Shown piece by piece: positions 1-11,500 of a DNA stretch of 60,000 nucleotides. The stretch is from Takakia lepidozioides (Eukaryota; Streptophyta; Takakiopsida; Takakiales; Takakiaceae). The DNA is taken from positions 69,423,053 to 69,483,052 of the forward strand of contig CM060732.1 in assembly GCA_030704615.1 (NCBI GenBank), read 5' to 3'. The translations under genes were made by a program, and so were the position numbers. Numbering within the stretch: the stretch's first letter is position 1; every line of letters starts with the position of its first letter. A model generated the notes under the pieces. It searched no databases. It saw nothing but the letters and a program-made list of their open reading frames with translations, and was not told the origin of the DNA.

Positions 1-8
1 TACAGGGC

Positions 9-482
9 ATGGACGTGGAAGCAGAAGGCGATGATATACTAAAAACGGGAAGCTGGATTATACGGCCTCTTCGACAAAGTTTGCAAACACCCAAACCAGG
101 ATCCTTCAACATGAAGGACCTCCATTGGAAGGGAGACATGCAATATGGTTGTATGGGTGTGCGACAGAATGTTCAGAAGGCCAGCATACTGTGGGGTAGA
201 GTTGATGACTTTCTCCTTGGAGAGGAGAGTTTGGTGGACTACCCCACTCAGTTTTGGGTGAATGTCCATACTAAAGTGCAACCTGGCATGCTAAAAGAGC
301 CGAGAGCCAACAGTTTTCTGAACAGTATCATGTGTGCACCATCCTCATCGTCCTTTTGTAGTCTGATTGCATGTCTGTTGCCATTTTTCGTACCCACGTA
401 CTGTGATTTCATGCTTCCAGAAGTCGATGATATCGATTGTGATTTTTATGTCCAGGTATCAATGCTGCTACGGTCCAGATAA
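9..482 (+). CDS. Open reading frame of unknown origin, possibly transposon-derived
   Basis: A 157-codon frame opens near the window edge. It contains the stretches GRVDDFLLGEESLVDYPTQF and VNVHTKVQPGMLKEP, which look more like protein than chance translation, but I do not recognise a family. The last third, rich in Ser, Cys and Phe, looks non-coding. It lies in transposon-rich ground, so a fragment of a transposon protein is the likeliest explanation. No neighbouring exon could be joined to it. Confidence 0.15.
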   Translation: MDVEAEGDDILKTGSWIIRPLRQSLQTPKPGSFNMKDLHWKGDMQYGCMGVRQNVQKASILWGRVDDFLLGEESLVDYPTQFWVNVHTKVQPGMLKEPRANSFLNSIMCAPSSSSFCSLIACLLPFFVPTYCDFMLPEVDDIDCDFYVQVSMLLRSR

Positions 483-1200
483 CAAGCGCACCAACAATGC
501 AATAGTGGAGGATCCCAAACTGAAACGTGGAGGACCTCTTGTGTGGTGCTGGAACATCTCACCCTCATAAAGGCCCAAGGAGAAAGAAGTCGGATTATGG
601 AGCAGTCGCCCAGCTGCTACCGCGCCCACACTCCGCCCGCCAGTCCGCTGGCCGTGAGTCCAGTCCCCCTTAGTCCGCCAAACCGCCAGTCTACCGGCCT
701 GCAGTACACACACAGAATAAAAGGGCAAAAATCCATAGGTCGTGCTCCGTACGAGAAATCAGAGAGAGAGAGAGAGAGAGAGAGAAAGTCTCGTTCTTGA
801 AAGAGAGAGAGAGACTTGCCTATGCTCTTGCGTATAGACCAGCGAGGGAGTGACTTGCAGTTTGCGAGCTTGCAAGGGGCGGGAAGGAGAGAGCAAGGGG
901 CGGGGAAGAGAGAGAGAGACTCGCCTACACTCTTGCGCACAGACCAGTGAGGGAGCGACGTGAGGTTTGCGAGCTTGCAAGGGGCGGGAAAGCTTGCAAG
1001 GTGGACGTCGATGGCGCGGGAAAGCCCAAAGCCCACGTCAATCGCAAATCGCACTTAGTTTAGGGAAACATAGAATGTAGGCACTCTTGTCGCTCGTGAT
1101 GAGCCGATGTGGCACTACTAGTGCCACGATGTACTATTTTTATGGGGGGGCGGGCATGACCTTCGTAGTGCAACTACCACAAACGGGCAGATTCCAAGAA
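483..1200. other. Gene-free stretch with GA microsatellite and a short tandem duplication
   Basis: No gene is visible. The stretch holds a GA run at about 762-786, two related tandem units at about 801-990, and a perfect 19-base palindrome centred on ACTAGT at 1109-1127. A run of seven G lies near 1144-1150. It borders the MULE remnant and may be part of that element's flank. Confidence 0.6.
801..990. repeat. Two tandem units of about 105 bases
   Basis: The unit at about 801-884 and the unit at about 906-990 share the order GA run, CTCTTGCG, AGACCAG, GAGGGAG, TTTGCGAGCTTGCAAGGGGC. They differ at scattered bases, so this is an old direct duplication rather than an assembly artefact. Confidence 0.7.
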
Positions 1201-1204
1201 AACA

Positions 1205-1875
1205 AAACTCGCGGCCTTCCTAAGGGCTCACTTAGCTTCTAATTTGTGAAAGGGATGAAGAGTACCTTGTGGTGATTTGTCCCGAAGGTTGCATCGCATG
1301 CAACGATACGAGCATGGCCTAATTGAAGCATTCGCTTCTTCTGCCACTCAATCTGTATGCCGATTGTGAATGTTAAGTCGCCATCGTAGTGCTTGAATGT
1401 TGGCGCCAATTTCTCCTCTTGATAGAAGAAGACCGATTTTGGGTTCTAGTCTTTCCACATGCGGACACTCTCCGCATCGTTGGCATGTTTTTTGAACGTT
1501 TGCCACGCCCGTTTCTCGGCCAGGTTGCGCACATCCTGCTCCAACAAAAAATCGTCCCGTGTCCATGCATCCCCTAACCCGGTGTTGTTCATGACGTGCT
1601 ATTTATGTTCCATCATGACTTGGGCGACTGACAGGCCTCGGCACAGACACTCCATGACCCATGCTTTCAATTCCTCGCTAATGTGTGGTGCATAGGCGTG
1701 GCGAGTGTTCCTGAACTCAGTGGACTTCCCATGACAGGCGTTCCCTTTCGTGTTTGTATGCTCCATATTGTTGTAGTACGTGAGGACACAAATGTCAGGG
1801 GTGAGATAGCATTGCTGGACCTTGAAACAGCATTGGCAACCACGCTTGTAAGACGGCGGCGGGCGGGGGGAGCCG
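1205..1875 (-). pseudogene. MULE-type (Mutator-like) transposase remnant
   Basis: Read on the minus strand, one frame gives a cysteine- and histidine-rich region (CQCCFKVQQCYLTPDICVL, then NACHGKSTEFRNTRHAY), then ISEELKAWVMECL, and later TFTIGIQIEWQKKRMLQLGH followed by ARIVACDATFGTNHHK. The CDATFGTN-type block is the first-aspartate motif of MULE transposases, in which plant FAR1/FHY3 proteins also share. In-frame stops, for example after QVMMEHK and after ESVRMWKD, break the frame, and the sequence loses similarity after NHHK, where the second and third catalytic residues would follow. It is a decayed transposase. No terminal inverted repeats were identified. Confidence 0.7.
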
Positions 1876-2090
1876 GGCGTCCGTGTGCGGGGCCCACCGG
1901 TCAGCTCGCGCGTGCGCCATAACGTCCCAATTATTGTAAAATGAGAGGCGTTTCCAACATGTTCACAAAATAGTTATCTTTCTGATAAGTAATCTTACTT
2001 AAGGGGTTTAGGTATGGATATGCACACACCTAAAGCTGATTAGGAGATGGATGACAAACTGAGAGAAGTTCCAAGGAAAAAAGAAAGGCA

Positions 2091-3756
2091 TTAACCCTTC
2101 AAGGACGAGGCGACCCGTATCGGGTCGGGTCAAAATTTTGATTGGATGATAAATGCGCAGATCATGTCAGATGAAAACGATTCCTGAATGAAAAGTGTAG
2201 CCCATAAATTTTTACGGCCCCCTGTGTTGATCGCACCCTAAAAAATCTAATCCCCCGCCGTCAGGATTTTTTGGAATCTGGAGGGGTACCCAAAATCTTG
2301 TGGTTTTGGGCCCGCCAGCAGGTTGACTGGAAGACGTGGCAGGCAGGATTTGGGGGGTGGGGGGGGGGGGGTGGGCGTTTGCCGGCAGCGGGTGACAGCG
2401 GGGGGCTGCATGTCTGCCCGTGCGGACAGCGGCGGACTCCCGGCACGCGCGAAACGCCAGGCACGTGGCCCAATCAGGTGGCAGCTGGCGGGGGCGGGAG
2501 CTTCTCTCTCGCTCTCTGCGTTTTGCATATCGTGTCCTGAGTTCTACGATTGTCTCCTTGTAATCGAGCTTTTGCTTCGTTCTTTCTTGGTTTTTGCTTC
2601 GCTTTGGCTTTGCTGCGTCGATCTTATTTTGCCTAGGATTGCTTGGTTTCATTTTTTTGGGAGCTCATGTGCCGCTGTTGAGGAGCAGGGGGTGACTGCT
2701 GCATACCTTGGATTCTCTTTGGGCTTGTTGTGTTGGTGATCTGTTTGTGCATTGGGTGTTCAATGGGCTGTTGGTGGGCTGGCAGGTGTGCTCTTGGCGG
2801 CTGTGGAGTGCGTGTGTGGGTGTGCTGGGTGTGTGGCAGGGTGTTGGCAATTGAGGATGGCGTGGGATGTGTTTGGGGCTAATGGGGGTGGGGTGGGGGG
2901 TTTTGGGTGTTTCATTTTGGGTTGGGGGGGGGGGGAACTGTCTGCACAATGGGCAGATCAGGGGGTTCAAGTCCCCCTCAGTTCATAGCTCGTGTTTTTG
3001 AGTATGCTTCCTGGTGTGGCTGTGGGAAGCAGTTGGCCGTTGGTAGGTCATGCAGGGAGAACGCTGAAACGCAGGGTGGAGGCCCCCCTGACTTGCTTGG
3101 TTTGTGATGACGTGGCCGGATTCTTTTGGCCGGAAATGTCCACCGGCTCCGGCAATTCTTGGCCGGAGCTGGGATTCAAGTAGGGATTCGGTTTTTTGGC
3201 AATCTTTGCCTGCAAACAGCTTAGAACGTGGAATTTTTTTTCTAGGGTACTGGGTAGGTAGGCAAACAACAACATGACCAGAGGAATTTGGATTCCCTCA
3301 CAAATTGCCCCACATTTGGGGGGATGTGGGGATCCCATGAGAGAAATTGGCATTTTGACCCCCCTGTTTTCCCATACAAAGCAACCATTATGCATTTTTG
3401 GAATTTGGCTCTGGAATTTTGGGAGGCTTTGCTGTGGGTGCCATATAATCTGAATCTGGGTAGGCGGTATCAATGAAAATAAAAAAGGTTGGCAATCTGC
3501 TTGGTCAAACCAAATTTTCATGTTGAAAATATATCCAACACAAAAAAAAAAAGCCTAGAACTTTTGTTATAATCTTCCAAATTAGACGGTCAAATCTCCT
3601 GAAATTTTTACTGCAGGTGCATGAAGTAGGTAGGATGACTTTGGAACGGTTCATCCCCTCAGATGTTTGTCAAATGGGAGATATACCCTCATCCCTGAGG
3701 GTATGTCTGGTTTTGGACGGGGCCCACCAAAAACAGGCTCGTCCTTGAGGGGTTAA
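2091..3756. mobile_element. Non-autonomous piggyBac-like element with TTAA target sites
   Basis: The element runs from 2095 to 3752 and is flanked on both sides by TTAA (2091-2094 and 3753-3756). The left end begins CCCTTCAAGGACGAG. The right end, read inward, begins CCCCTCAAGGACGAG, matching 14 of 15 positions. TTAA duplication with short ends starting CCC is the signature of the piggyBac superfamily. Each end also carries a palindrome: GACCCG/CGGGTC around 2112-2126 and a 9+9 hairpin at 3683-3704. No transposase motif is visible inside; the interior is G-rich on the plus strand (about 2340-2960), so it would depend on a transposase supplied elsewhere. It ends 144 bases before the chlorophyll synthase start codon. 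Confidence 0.75.
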
Positions 3757-3899
3757 GTAAACACAGAATCATTCTCGAGTATTAAAGTGTTGCTTAGTTA
3801 CTAGATTGCAGATAAGGCGCATGCAAGAAAGTAACAGTGCAGCACCAGGGCTGCTGTGTTGGTTGCAGAGCTTGTGTTGGGTGAAGAGCAGGTTCAGCC

Positions 3900-5093
3900 A
3901 TGGCGATGATGGCTGCCACTGCTGCGTTGCACTCCACCTGCCTCTGCTCGGCGTCCTCCGCCAGCAGAAGAGGCTTTACCTATTCCAATGCAAGCCCTTC
4001 TTCCCTTTCTGTGTCTTTTAGGGACGTTGGGCGGCTGTCGCTGCAGATTCCTCGGCGACATTGCCCATCACGGGGCCGATTGTGCGTGAGGGCGGCAGAG
4101 GCAGATACAGAGGAAGTGAAACCTAGTTCGAATGTGGCAGATGTTGTCCCCAAAGCGGCTGGCACTGCTTTCAACCAGTTGCTGGGCATGAAGGGGGCGG
4201 CGCTCGAAACTAACAAGTGGAAGATTCGATTGCAGCTTACAAAGCCCGTGACATGGGCACCTCTCATTTGGGGAGTGCTGTGCGGTGCCGCTGCCTCAGG
4301 TAACTTTGAATGGACTCCCGAGGATGTGGCCAAGTCTGCGGCCTGCATGTTCATGTCTGGGCCTCTGCTCACAGGATACACCCAAACAATAAACGATTGG
4401 TATGACAGGGACATAGATGCAATCAACGAACCTTACCGACCCATTCCGTCGGGAGCAATCTCTAAGCCCGAAGTGATTACTCAGATCTGGGTGCTACTTC
4501 TCGGAGGATTGGGCGTGGCATACGGACTGGACGTTTGGGCAGGGCACTCATTTCCTGTGATTCTGAGTACAGCGATTGGAGGCTCGTTTCTGTCTTATAT
4601 ATATTCGGCCCCTCCACTGAAGCTGAAGCAGAGTGGCTGGATCGGCAACTATGCTCTGGGATCCAGCTACATCTCTCTCCCTTGGTGGGCAGGGCAATCC
4701 CTGTTTGGGACCCTGTCATGGGATATTGTCGTCCTCACCCTTCTGTACAGCACTGCAGGGTTAGGGATCGCCATCGTCAACGATTTCAAAAGTATTGAGG
4801 GTGACCGAGCTATGGGATTGCAATCCTTACCTGTAGCATTTGGTGTAGATACTGCCAAATGGATCTGCGCTGGTTCCATCGATCTGACCCAACTCTCGGT
4901 GGCTGGATATCTGTTTGCCACAGGAAAGACATACTATGGGCTGGTGCTCCTGGGGCTGATTGTTCCTCAAATTATCTTGCAGTTCCAGTATTTCCTCAAG
5001 GACCCCATCAAATATGATGTGAAATATCAGGCCAGTGCTCAGCCTTTCTTTGTGTTCGGTCTTCTCGTGACCGCACTTGCCACCAGCCATTGA
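3900..5093 (+). CDS. CHLG: Chlorophyll synthase, plastid precursor (UbiA prenyltransferase)
   Basis: This enzyme esterifies chlorophyllide with phytyl or geranylgeranyl diphosphate in the thylakoid membrane, the last step of chlorophyll synthesis. The 397-residue protein starts with a Ser/Arg-rich, acid-poor transit peptide (about 1-65). The membrane domain carries both UbiA aspartate-rich motifs: NDWYDRDIDAINEPYRP at 165-181 and NDFKSIEGDRAMGLQSLPV at 294-312, which bind Mg-diphosphate. About eight hydrophobic segments lie between 115 and 395. Length and both motifs match the plant family. The reading frame is complete and has no intron, whereas the seed-plant genes I know are multi-exon; it may be an old retrocopy that stayed functional, though no poly(A) tail or target duplication is visible. 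Start: first ATG, directly before the transit-like segment. Confidence 0.95.
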   Translation: MAMMAATAALHSTCLCSASSASRRGFTYSNASPSSLSVSFRDVGRLSLQIPRRHCPSRGRLCVRAAEADTEEVKPSSNVADVVPKAAGTAFNQLLGMKGAALETNKWKIRLQLTKPVTWAPLIWGVLCGAAASGNFEWTPEDVAKSAACMFMSGPLLTGYTQTINDWYDRDIDAINEPYRPIPSGAISKPEVITQIWVLLLGGLGVAYGLDVWAGHSFPVILSTAIGGSFLSYIYSAPPLKLKQSGWIGNYALGSSYISLPWWAGQSLFGTLSWDIVVLTLLYSTAGLGIAIVNDFKSIEGDRAMGLQSLPVAFGVDTAKWICAGSIDLTQLSVAGYLFATGKTYYGLVLLGLIVPQIILQFQYFLKDPIKYDVKYQASAQPFFVFGLLVTALATSH

Positions 5094-7431
5094 AGGCTCT
5101 CATACTCACATCTGCTCGCCGCCAATCAAAGGTGTACATCTGTGCCCTCAACACCCAGGAGTATGAGCCTTGTTTACCTGGGGAGGTTGAGCCTCTCTTT
5201 GGATGCGGAAGTTTTGTTAGCTTTCTTCTCTAACATTAGGGTGGCACTGGGTCTATGGGGATGCGGTGACGAGGAAGATATCAGCTGATGCTGTGGCTAA
5301 CCTCATTGGGATGTGCAGTGATACTGCAAAAAGAGATATCCCAGGCCTTCTCTCCCCTGTACTCTTAATACAATCAAATGTATCAGTTCTTCACTCCATC
5401 TATGAAGTGGCATGGCTGTGTTTCATATGCTCTCAACGCACATCTGCAGTGAAATGCTTTTGATATCTTACAGAACTATGAGGCCGATATGTTTCATGTC
5501 CAAATCCATTGCCAACCACAGGCTTTCCACTCCGTTGATGACCAGACTCGGAGCACGACAAGGAGGGCTTGCTACACCAGAAATGGAGAAATTGCTCACC
5601 CTGAACGAGAAAAGTCTGAATTTTGCACTCAATCAAGACCTTGTTTGACTCTATCAGCACAATGTCATGGCTTACTTGGTTCAGACCACATCTGTAAGTG
5701 AACTTGTATGTGAGGCCACCAGGATTACAAGCAGTTTGGCCGATGTGCCTTGACATTTGCTTTTCCAGTATTCAAGTACTTGATTGCAGTGTCTGCCCCC
5801 TGCCATGGCTGCTCCTTCTCCAAGAATGGAAACAGCAGCAAATGGAGGCAACACCTTAAGAACAATACTCAAAAGGATATAAGAACCTGAGAGGCAGGCA
5901 ATGAGGGCATGTGAAAGAAGTTAACCTGTCACTCTCTGGAGCATTAGACCCAAGGGCTGAGTGGGCAGAAGAATGAGCCTTACCACCAAAACAGTCACTG
6001 CAGGATAGACTGAACTGCAGGACACAACAGACATACTCACAACTGGGCACCCCCTGTATTGTTTAAGGGCATTCTTTTCCTCTTATAGGGAGGAAGAGGG
6101 GAATTCCTGTCCTCATTGATGATTAAGTTTTCAATGGCACGTGCAACAATCTTCAATGCTTCTCAACTAGTCAGAGACAATGTGATCATCTTGCCACTCA
6201 CCAGTACCGGTTGTTGTGACCCCCAACATTTCAGGGCTACAAGGGTTTGAACATATTCATCATCTTGTTCCATGGATCCATTTTCATGACTAGTTTGAGG
6301 CAATGAGTCTTGGAAGGTCAGATTGACATCAGGAGAACTTCCCCTAGGATGAATAAGCCTTCTCATCACATGTACCTTTCGAGGTTATGTGAAATCACAA
6401 GGATACTGCCTCTATGGGAAAACTGCACTTAGTTAAGGGACTTCTCTGTAATCCATACGAACAGTTCTGTGTTGTCTAAGATTCAAGCTGGTACTCCACC
6501 TTCCTCTTCTTGAGAATATGATCAGGTCATAGACCAGCTATACAGCTAGCAGTCACCTGTTCCAGCCCTACATCTGTGACATTGTACAATCCCTGTCCTA
6601 CATGGCGAATGCAGGCCAACATAGGCCAATTGATCATCCTTAGGTTGTCAGAAAAGAACCTTTCAACATCCAGAGAGTAAGCTGTAGAGCACACAGAACC
6701 TAGGAGTTTGTCAGGTTAGCCTACTCCAAAGGCAAAGGATCTCAACCTTCTTCAGTTTTAACACTTTCATTTTGGCCTCAACTCACGTTCCCGAAACCTT
6801 CAGAAGCAATGTTTGCAAAGCAGGCTCAACCTTACATCCAAGTGCACAATTCACATTCCCTGTCTGCAACACGCGGTTCTTGGACCTCAAAAGCCTAGAA
6901 AACTCTGAAGGTTTGGAAACTATTTGCACTGCTGACTGCTACCTCTCTCTTTCCCTGTAGGAGCACATGTGCCGGGGATATTATGACAGATTAACTTCCC
7001 AATTAACACCATATTTTGAGACTCTTATCCAAATTTCACAAAAATCTTTTCAGCATACAGTGCATTGATTGTAACTCAATGTTGCTTCATATGACAATGT
7101 TTTCTCATCAGGTAGCATGGGTACAAACTCTACAACAAGTTCAGCTTCCAAAATATGATGGTGTTGTCACTACGCAGACAAGTCTGGCTGAACAACAATG
7201 TCACATGACTAGCTGTGGGAACAATACAGATTGTACAACTTTCACTAAGAGAGGCAGGGCACACTCCAATTCGAGAGTCTATGACAATGTACAAAAACGT
7301 ACCCCCAATCTACACTGTAAAAACATGTACAAAGAATTAGACATGACGTAGTCTTGATTAGGTATGCCTTCTTCACAGTGTTAGCTCACTATGAATTCCG
7401 ATGCAATACAGGCACCCTTACAATCTCATGC
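5094..7431. other. Intergenic stretch, no convincing gene
   Basis: This 2.3 kb lies between the chlorophyll synthase stop and the stop of the minus-strand ERD15-like gene, so it holds the two facing 3' ends. Only short frames occur. A minus-strand stretch around 6535-6700 reads NVTDVGLEQVTASC, which resembles a leucine-rich repeat turn, but it is closed by stops on both sides and cannot be built into a gene. Confidence 0.5.
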
Positions 7432-8045
7432 TCATGCTCGTGGCTGCTGGATGCGGTACATGGCTCCCTTCCTGGGAGAACTGGCAACCTTGCTTGGAAT
7501 CTTGTCATGCTGCTTCCCTGGCTCAAACTTATGCGCTTCAGGCTTCAGAGACTTGAGGTCGATGCAATCGTTGGCATTCCCCAGGTCTTGCTCATCCTCA
7601 CAACGGGTGCCTGCAACCTCCAAATCGAACGTACAAACAGAGTCAGCTGCAAACAGAAACGCTAAGGCAGAGATGGAGACAAAATAACAAAGAACGGCGA
7701 AACTAGAATATGAATCTGAACCACCAAAATTGAGGAAACGTGAGCGGACACACCATTGTCAGCAGTGAAAATCAAGGACTCCTGCGCAGCCTCCATTTCC
7801 AGTAGCTGCTCCTGGAGATCCACAAACTCATCAAGCTCATCAAACTCATCCAGGTCATCATCGAGAAAATCTTCCTCGTCAATGCAATCAAACCGTTCCT
7901 TCATCCAGTATTCTCGAAAAGCGGGGCTCGTCTGCACCAGACTCCACCATTCAGGAGAGAAGTCCTCCGCGGCCACAAACGCCGCTGGTACAAACAGAGG
8001 TGCGTTGGGGTTCAATGTCGATGCAATTGCAGTCTTCACAGCCAT
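7432..8045 (-). CDS. ERD15/CID1-like protein with PAM2 motif
   Basis: The predicted 168-residue protein belongs to the plant ERD15/CID1 group of small acidic stress-response proteins that bind the MLLE domain of poly(A)-binding protein. Exon 1 runs 8045-7754 and exon 2 runs 7646-7432, joined in phase 1 (AATG/GTGTGT donor, TTTGCAG acceptor). The PAM2 motif STLNPNAPLFVP lies at residues 9-20, followed by the family block EDFSPEWWSLVQTSPAFREY and an acidic stretch rich in Asp and Glu (about 55-85). The protein ends in the conserved tail YRIQQPRA. The ATG at 8045 is chosen because MAVKT leads directly into PAM2. A minus-strand TATAAA (8296-8291) lies about 250 bases upstream. Confidence 0.88.
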
Positions 8046-8290
8046 GGTGCTACAGCGTGACCAAAACGGCACAAGATCCCTAGCAAGTTCTTTCAGGCTC
8101 CCACTTGACGCAAAACGCCACACAGCAACAGTGAATGAACGGAAAAGCTCCAGACGAGCTCCGAACCATCAGCCCCAGACTACTGCAAAGAACAGCGAGA
8201 TCCCCTCCAGGCCGAGCACAAGAATCGACACACGCTTTCACAAGCGATGGTCAGAGAAGGAAGACGATGCGAGACCGAGGGCACGACGGG

Positions 8291-8296
8291 TTTATA
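8291..8296 (-). promoter_or_regulatory. Candidate TATA box of the ERD15-like gene
   Basis: TATAAA on the minus strand, 246 bases upstream of the ATG at 8045. Position is plausible for a plant core promoter with a roughly 200-base leader. No transcript evidence. Confidence 0.35.
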
Positions 8297-8594
8297 TGCG
8301 GAGCTGACCATCTGCCCGCGATGCTCACATCCGGACCCCGCGGTCCGGTCACCTTGTAACCCTGGTCGCCTTGCTGACCTTCGGTTACTAACGATTTTCT
8401 GCCACTTTACCGATAACCCGCTCTCTTGTAACTACCGCAAGTATTTTTCAGTAAATCGTATCTAACCAGCACTACTGTAGTTCACCACTGATGAGTATCT
8501 AAAGCAGCTTCACACTCCGCAGAACTTGTTGATGCATTTCACTTTTCTGCCCTCATGTTTGTGGCGCTCTTGTTGCGGTATGATGCCTGCTTGT

Positions 8595-11500
8595 TCACCA
8601 GTAATCCCCGCAAGAGCAAAGCCCATCTTGGAAGTGGTGGAAGCGGTTGGCGTCTCGTACGACGATTGCACGGTTGGCAATCTTTGAGATGAATTTGGTG
8701 GCTGTGTGGCAGTCGCCACACACCCGGAGGTTCTTGATGAGACGGAGAGGTGTACCGGGGGATGTGCTGATGAGCCCAAATGCAATGGCCAGTTTCTCTC
8801 CGTGGTAGCTAAGGGAAAATTGCTTTTGCTCCTCCTCCACATTGTGTAATACAAAGTGCGTGTCAGGCATGTACCCAGCCTCCTTCATTTCTGCAGACAA
8901 TCTCTTCAGCTCGGCATGAATTTCCTCAATTTGTGGATGCAATTTGTCGTCTGAAGCGAATGTGTGCACCTGGTTGCCCACCTCAATGCAGCAACGCCCT
9001 GGCAGCTTTTGGACCTCTCTGTCCTCCATCATTTTTCTGACCTTTGCTGTATCATCCCACCTGCCAGCAGCGGCATAGATGTTTGATAGCAGCACGTAAG
9101 TTGCAGCATCGTGAGGATCCATCTGGAGAAGGCATTTTGCTGCACGTTCTGCTACCTCCACATTGCCATGCATTCTGCAGGCACCAAGCAAGGCCCCCCA
9201 GGCTGCAGCATGTGGTTCCATTGGCATTCTGTTAATGATATCCTCTGCCTGAGCCAATCGCCCTGCACGTCCAAGAAGGTCCACCATGCAGCCAAAATGC
9301 TCCACTGTAGGAGTCAGGCCATGCTGTTGACTCATAGAATCAAAGTAGTGACTGCCTTCATCCACTAGGCCTGCATAGCTGCATACAGAAAGGAGACATA
9401 TGAAGGTGATACCATTCGGCTTCAAGCCTTCCTGTTGCATTTTTTCAAATAGGTGCAGGGCCTCTGTACTAATGGCATGCTGAGCATATCCTGTGATCAT
9501 TGCACTCCAGGAAATTACATCTCGCTTAGCCATATTGTCAAATACTTGACGCGCATCCTCTATATTCCCACACTTGGCATACATGTCAACAAGGGAATTC
9601 TCCAGACTGATATTCGGCTCAATCCCAGTTTTGATGATGCCGGCATGGATTTCTTTGCCCTTTTCCAGGGCTCCTAGGCTGGCACATGCATTAAGAACGC
9701 AAATAAATGTGACCTTGTCTGGCTTCAACCCTCCCTGTATCATTTGCTCATACATCTTGATAGCCTGTGTACCACGCCCAAGCTTAGCATATCCTGCAAT
9801 CATTGCATTCCATGAGATCACATCCGGCTTCAGGCCCTGCTGCAGCATTTGTTCAAATAGTTGCAGGGCTTCCCTACTGTACCCATGCTGAGCATATCCT
9901 GCAATTATGGCGGTCCAGGAGACCACATTTCGTTTAGCCATTTTGTCGAACACTAGATGTGCATCCTTTATGTTTCCGCATTTGACATACATGTCGACCA
10001 GGGCAGTCTCCAGAATGATATCGGCCTCAGTTCCAGCTCTTGTGATAGCATCATGGACCTCTTTGCCCTTTTCCAGGGCTCTTAGGCCAGCACATGCCTT
10101 GAGAATGCAAGTGAACGTGACGTTGTTGGGCGTCACCCCTTCCTGTAGCATTTGCTCATAGATCTCAAATGCCTCGCTACCAGACCCATGCTTGGTACAG
10201 CCTGCCATCATTGTATTCCATGTAACCGTATCTCGGTCAGGCATTCTGTCAAATACAACGCGTGCATCCACCACACTCCCACACTTGATATACATGTTGA
10301 GGAGGGTATTGTATAGAAAGATGTTGGGTTTGAATCCACTTTGGATGATGTGGGAGTGCACCTGCTTGCCCTCTCCTAAGCCTTTTATCTTAATGCATTC
10401 CTGCAAGAGACAGACGTAAGTATTGGAGTCTGCTGAAAAGCCTTGTTGGTTCAAAATGTGCAGCGCCTCTTTCACTTGTCCTGCCTTACACAGCATCCTC
10501 AAATCCTCACAAGTGCCGGAAGATTTCTCAGGGACTGCATCTCTCGTTTGTCTTTCACAAGCAGTGGAGGTGTCCAATTTAAACAACTGTGCTGCTGCTG
10601 CTGCTTTCAGTTGATCATCTACCCACACAGGTTTCTTGTAGCTATCTATCCAGAGTCCCTCGTAGGTACCCTTGTGTTTAAAATCTGGTCCTCGGGGATT
10701 GATCTGCACATACATGTTAGCTTCCTTCAGCTATCCCTGCCTCCACACCACAAATGCACAGATCCTCCCCTTTGCCGCAAATAGCAGATAATGACAACCC
10801 AACTTAAAGAGCCCACACCCGAACCTTACCTACCAGACTCTAGATCTCACACTGAATCGGAGGCAGGAAAAGTGTATGCGTGGGTTTGTCGGTGGCACAG
10901 TCAATGAAGTAATCTATAATGATTGATTGATTTGAGGGCGAGCATTGACCTAATGCTACAAATCACAAGGTTTGTATCAGCACCCCTATGTTAGCCCTCC
11001 ACAATCTACATGCCACATGTTGCTAACTTTACACTGCCACTGTGCTTGATACAGAAGTGCAAAAGTAAATGTGGTCATTGACCTTGTGACTGGTCACCTC
11101 ATGGCATTAAACCCATGTATGATCCCCCTCTCAACGCTGGTTAAAGAGTTTCAACCACAAGCTTATTTGAGAAGCCCAGAATTGCTATAAACCATGAGGA
11201 TGATCCAGCAGAGCTCCTCTACCCCTCTAGCTTGCAAAATGTGAATCATGTGAATTTGGTTTGGAACTGAGTGGATTAATGCACTGGCACTGCCCTCACC
11301 CTAGAAAGCAGGAGATTGAACCAGGACTGCTGCACCAATCCTCTAGCTTTTACGTCTGTGAAGCAGTTTTGAAGGAAAAGGGAGCACAAAAAGAGAAAGA
11401 AGGAACAAACGAGTGGTGCTATATAAATCTATAACAGAGTTTTCCAACTCATCTTGTTTTCAGCCTTCTGCTGTAACATAGCAGGCATTCACCTTATTGC

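Noticed and set aside
2936-2990. tRNA-like fold with GGTTCAAGTCC and pairing ends
   Set aside because: The T-arm is good and an acceptor-like pairing exists, but there is no D-arm and the anticodon loop lacks T33. It lies inside the piggyBac-like element. Not called as a tRNA.
3048-3521. 157-codon minus-strand frame in the piggyBac-like element
   Set aside because: No transposase motif and a composition like random translation of AT-rich DNA.
6535-6700. Leucine-rich-repeat-like reading NVTDVGLEQVTASC on the minus strand
   Set aside because: Closed by stops on both sides within about 60 codons, with no partner exon. Could be a relic but cannot be supported.
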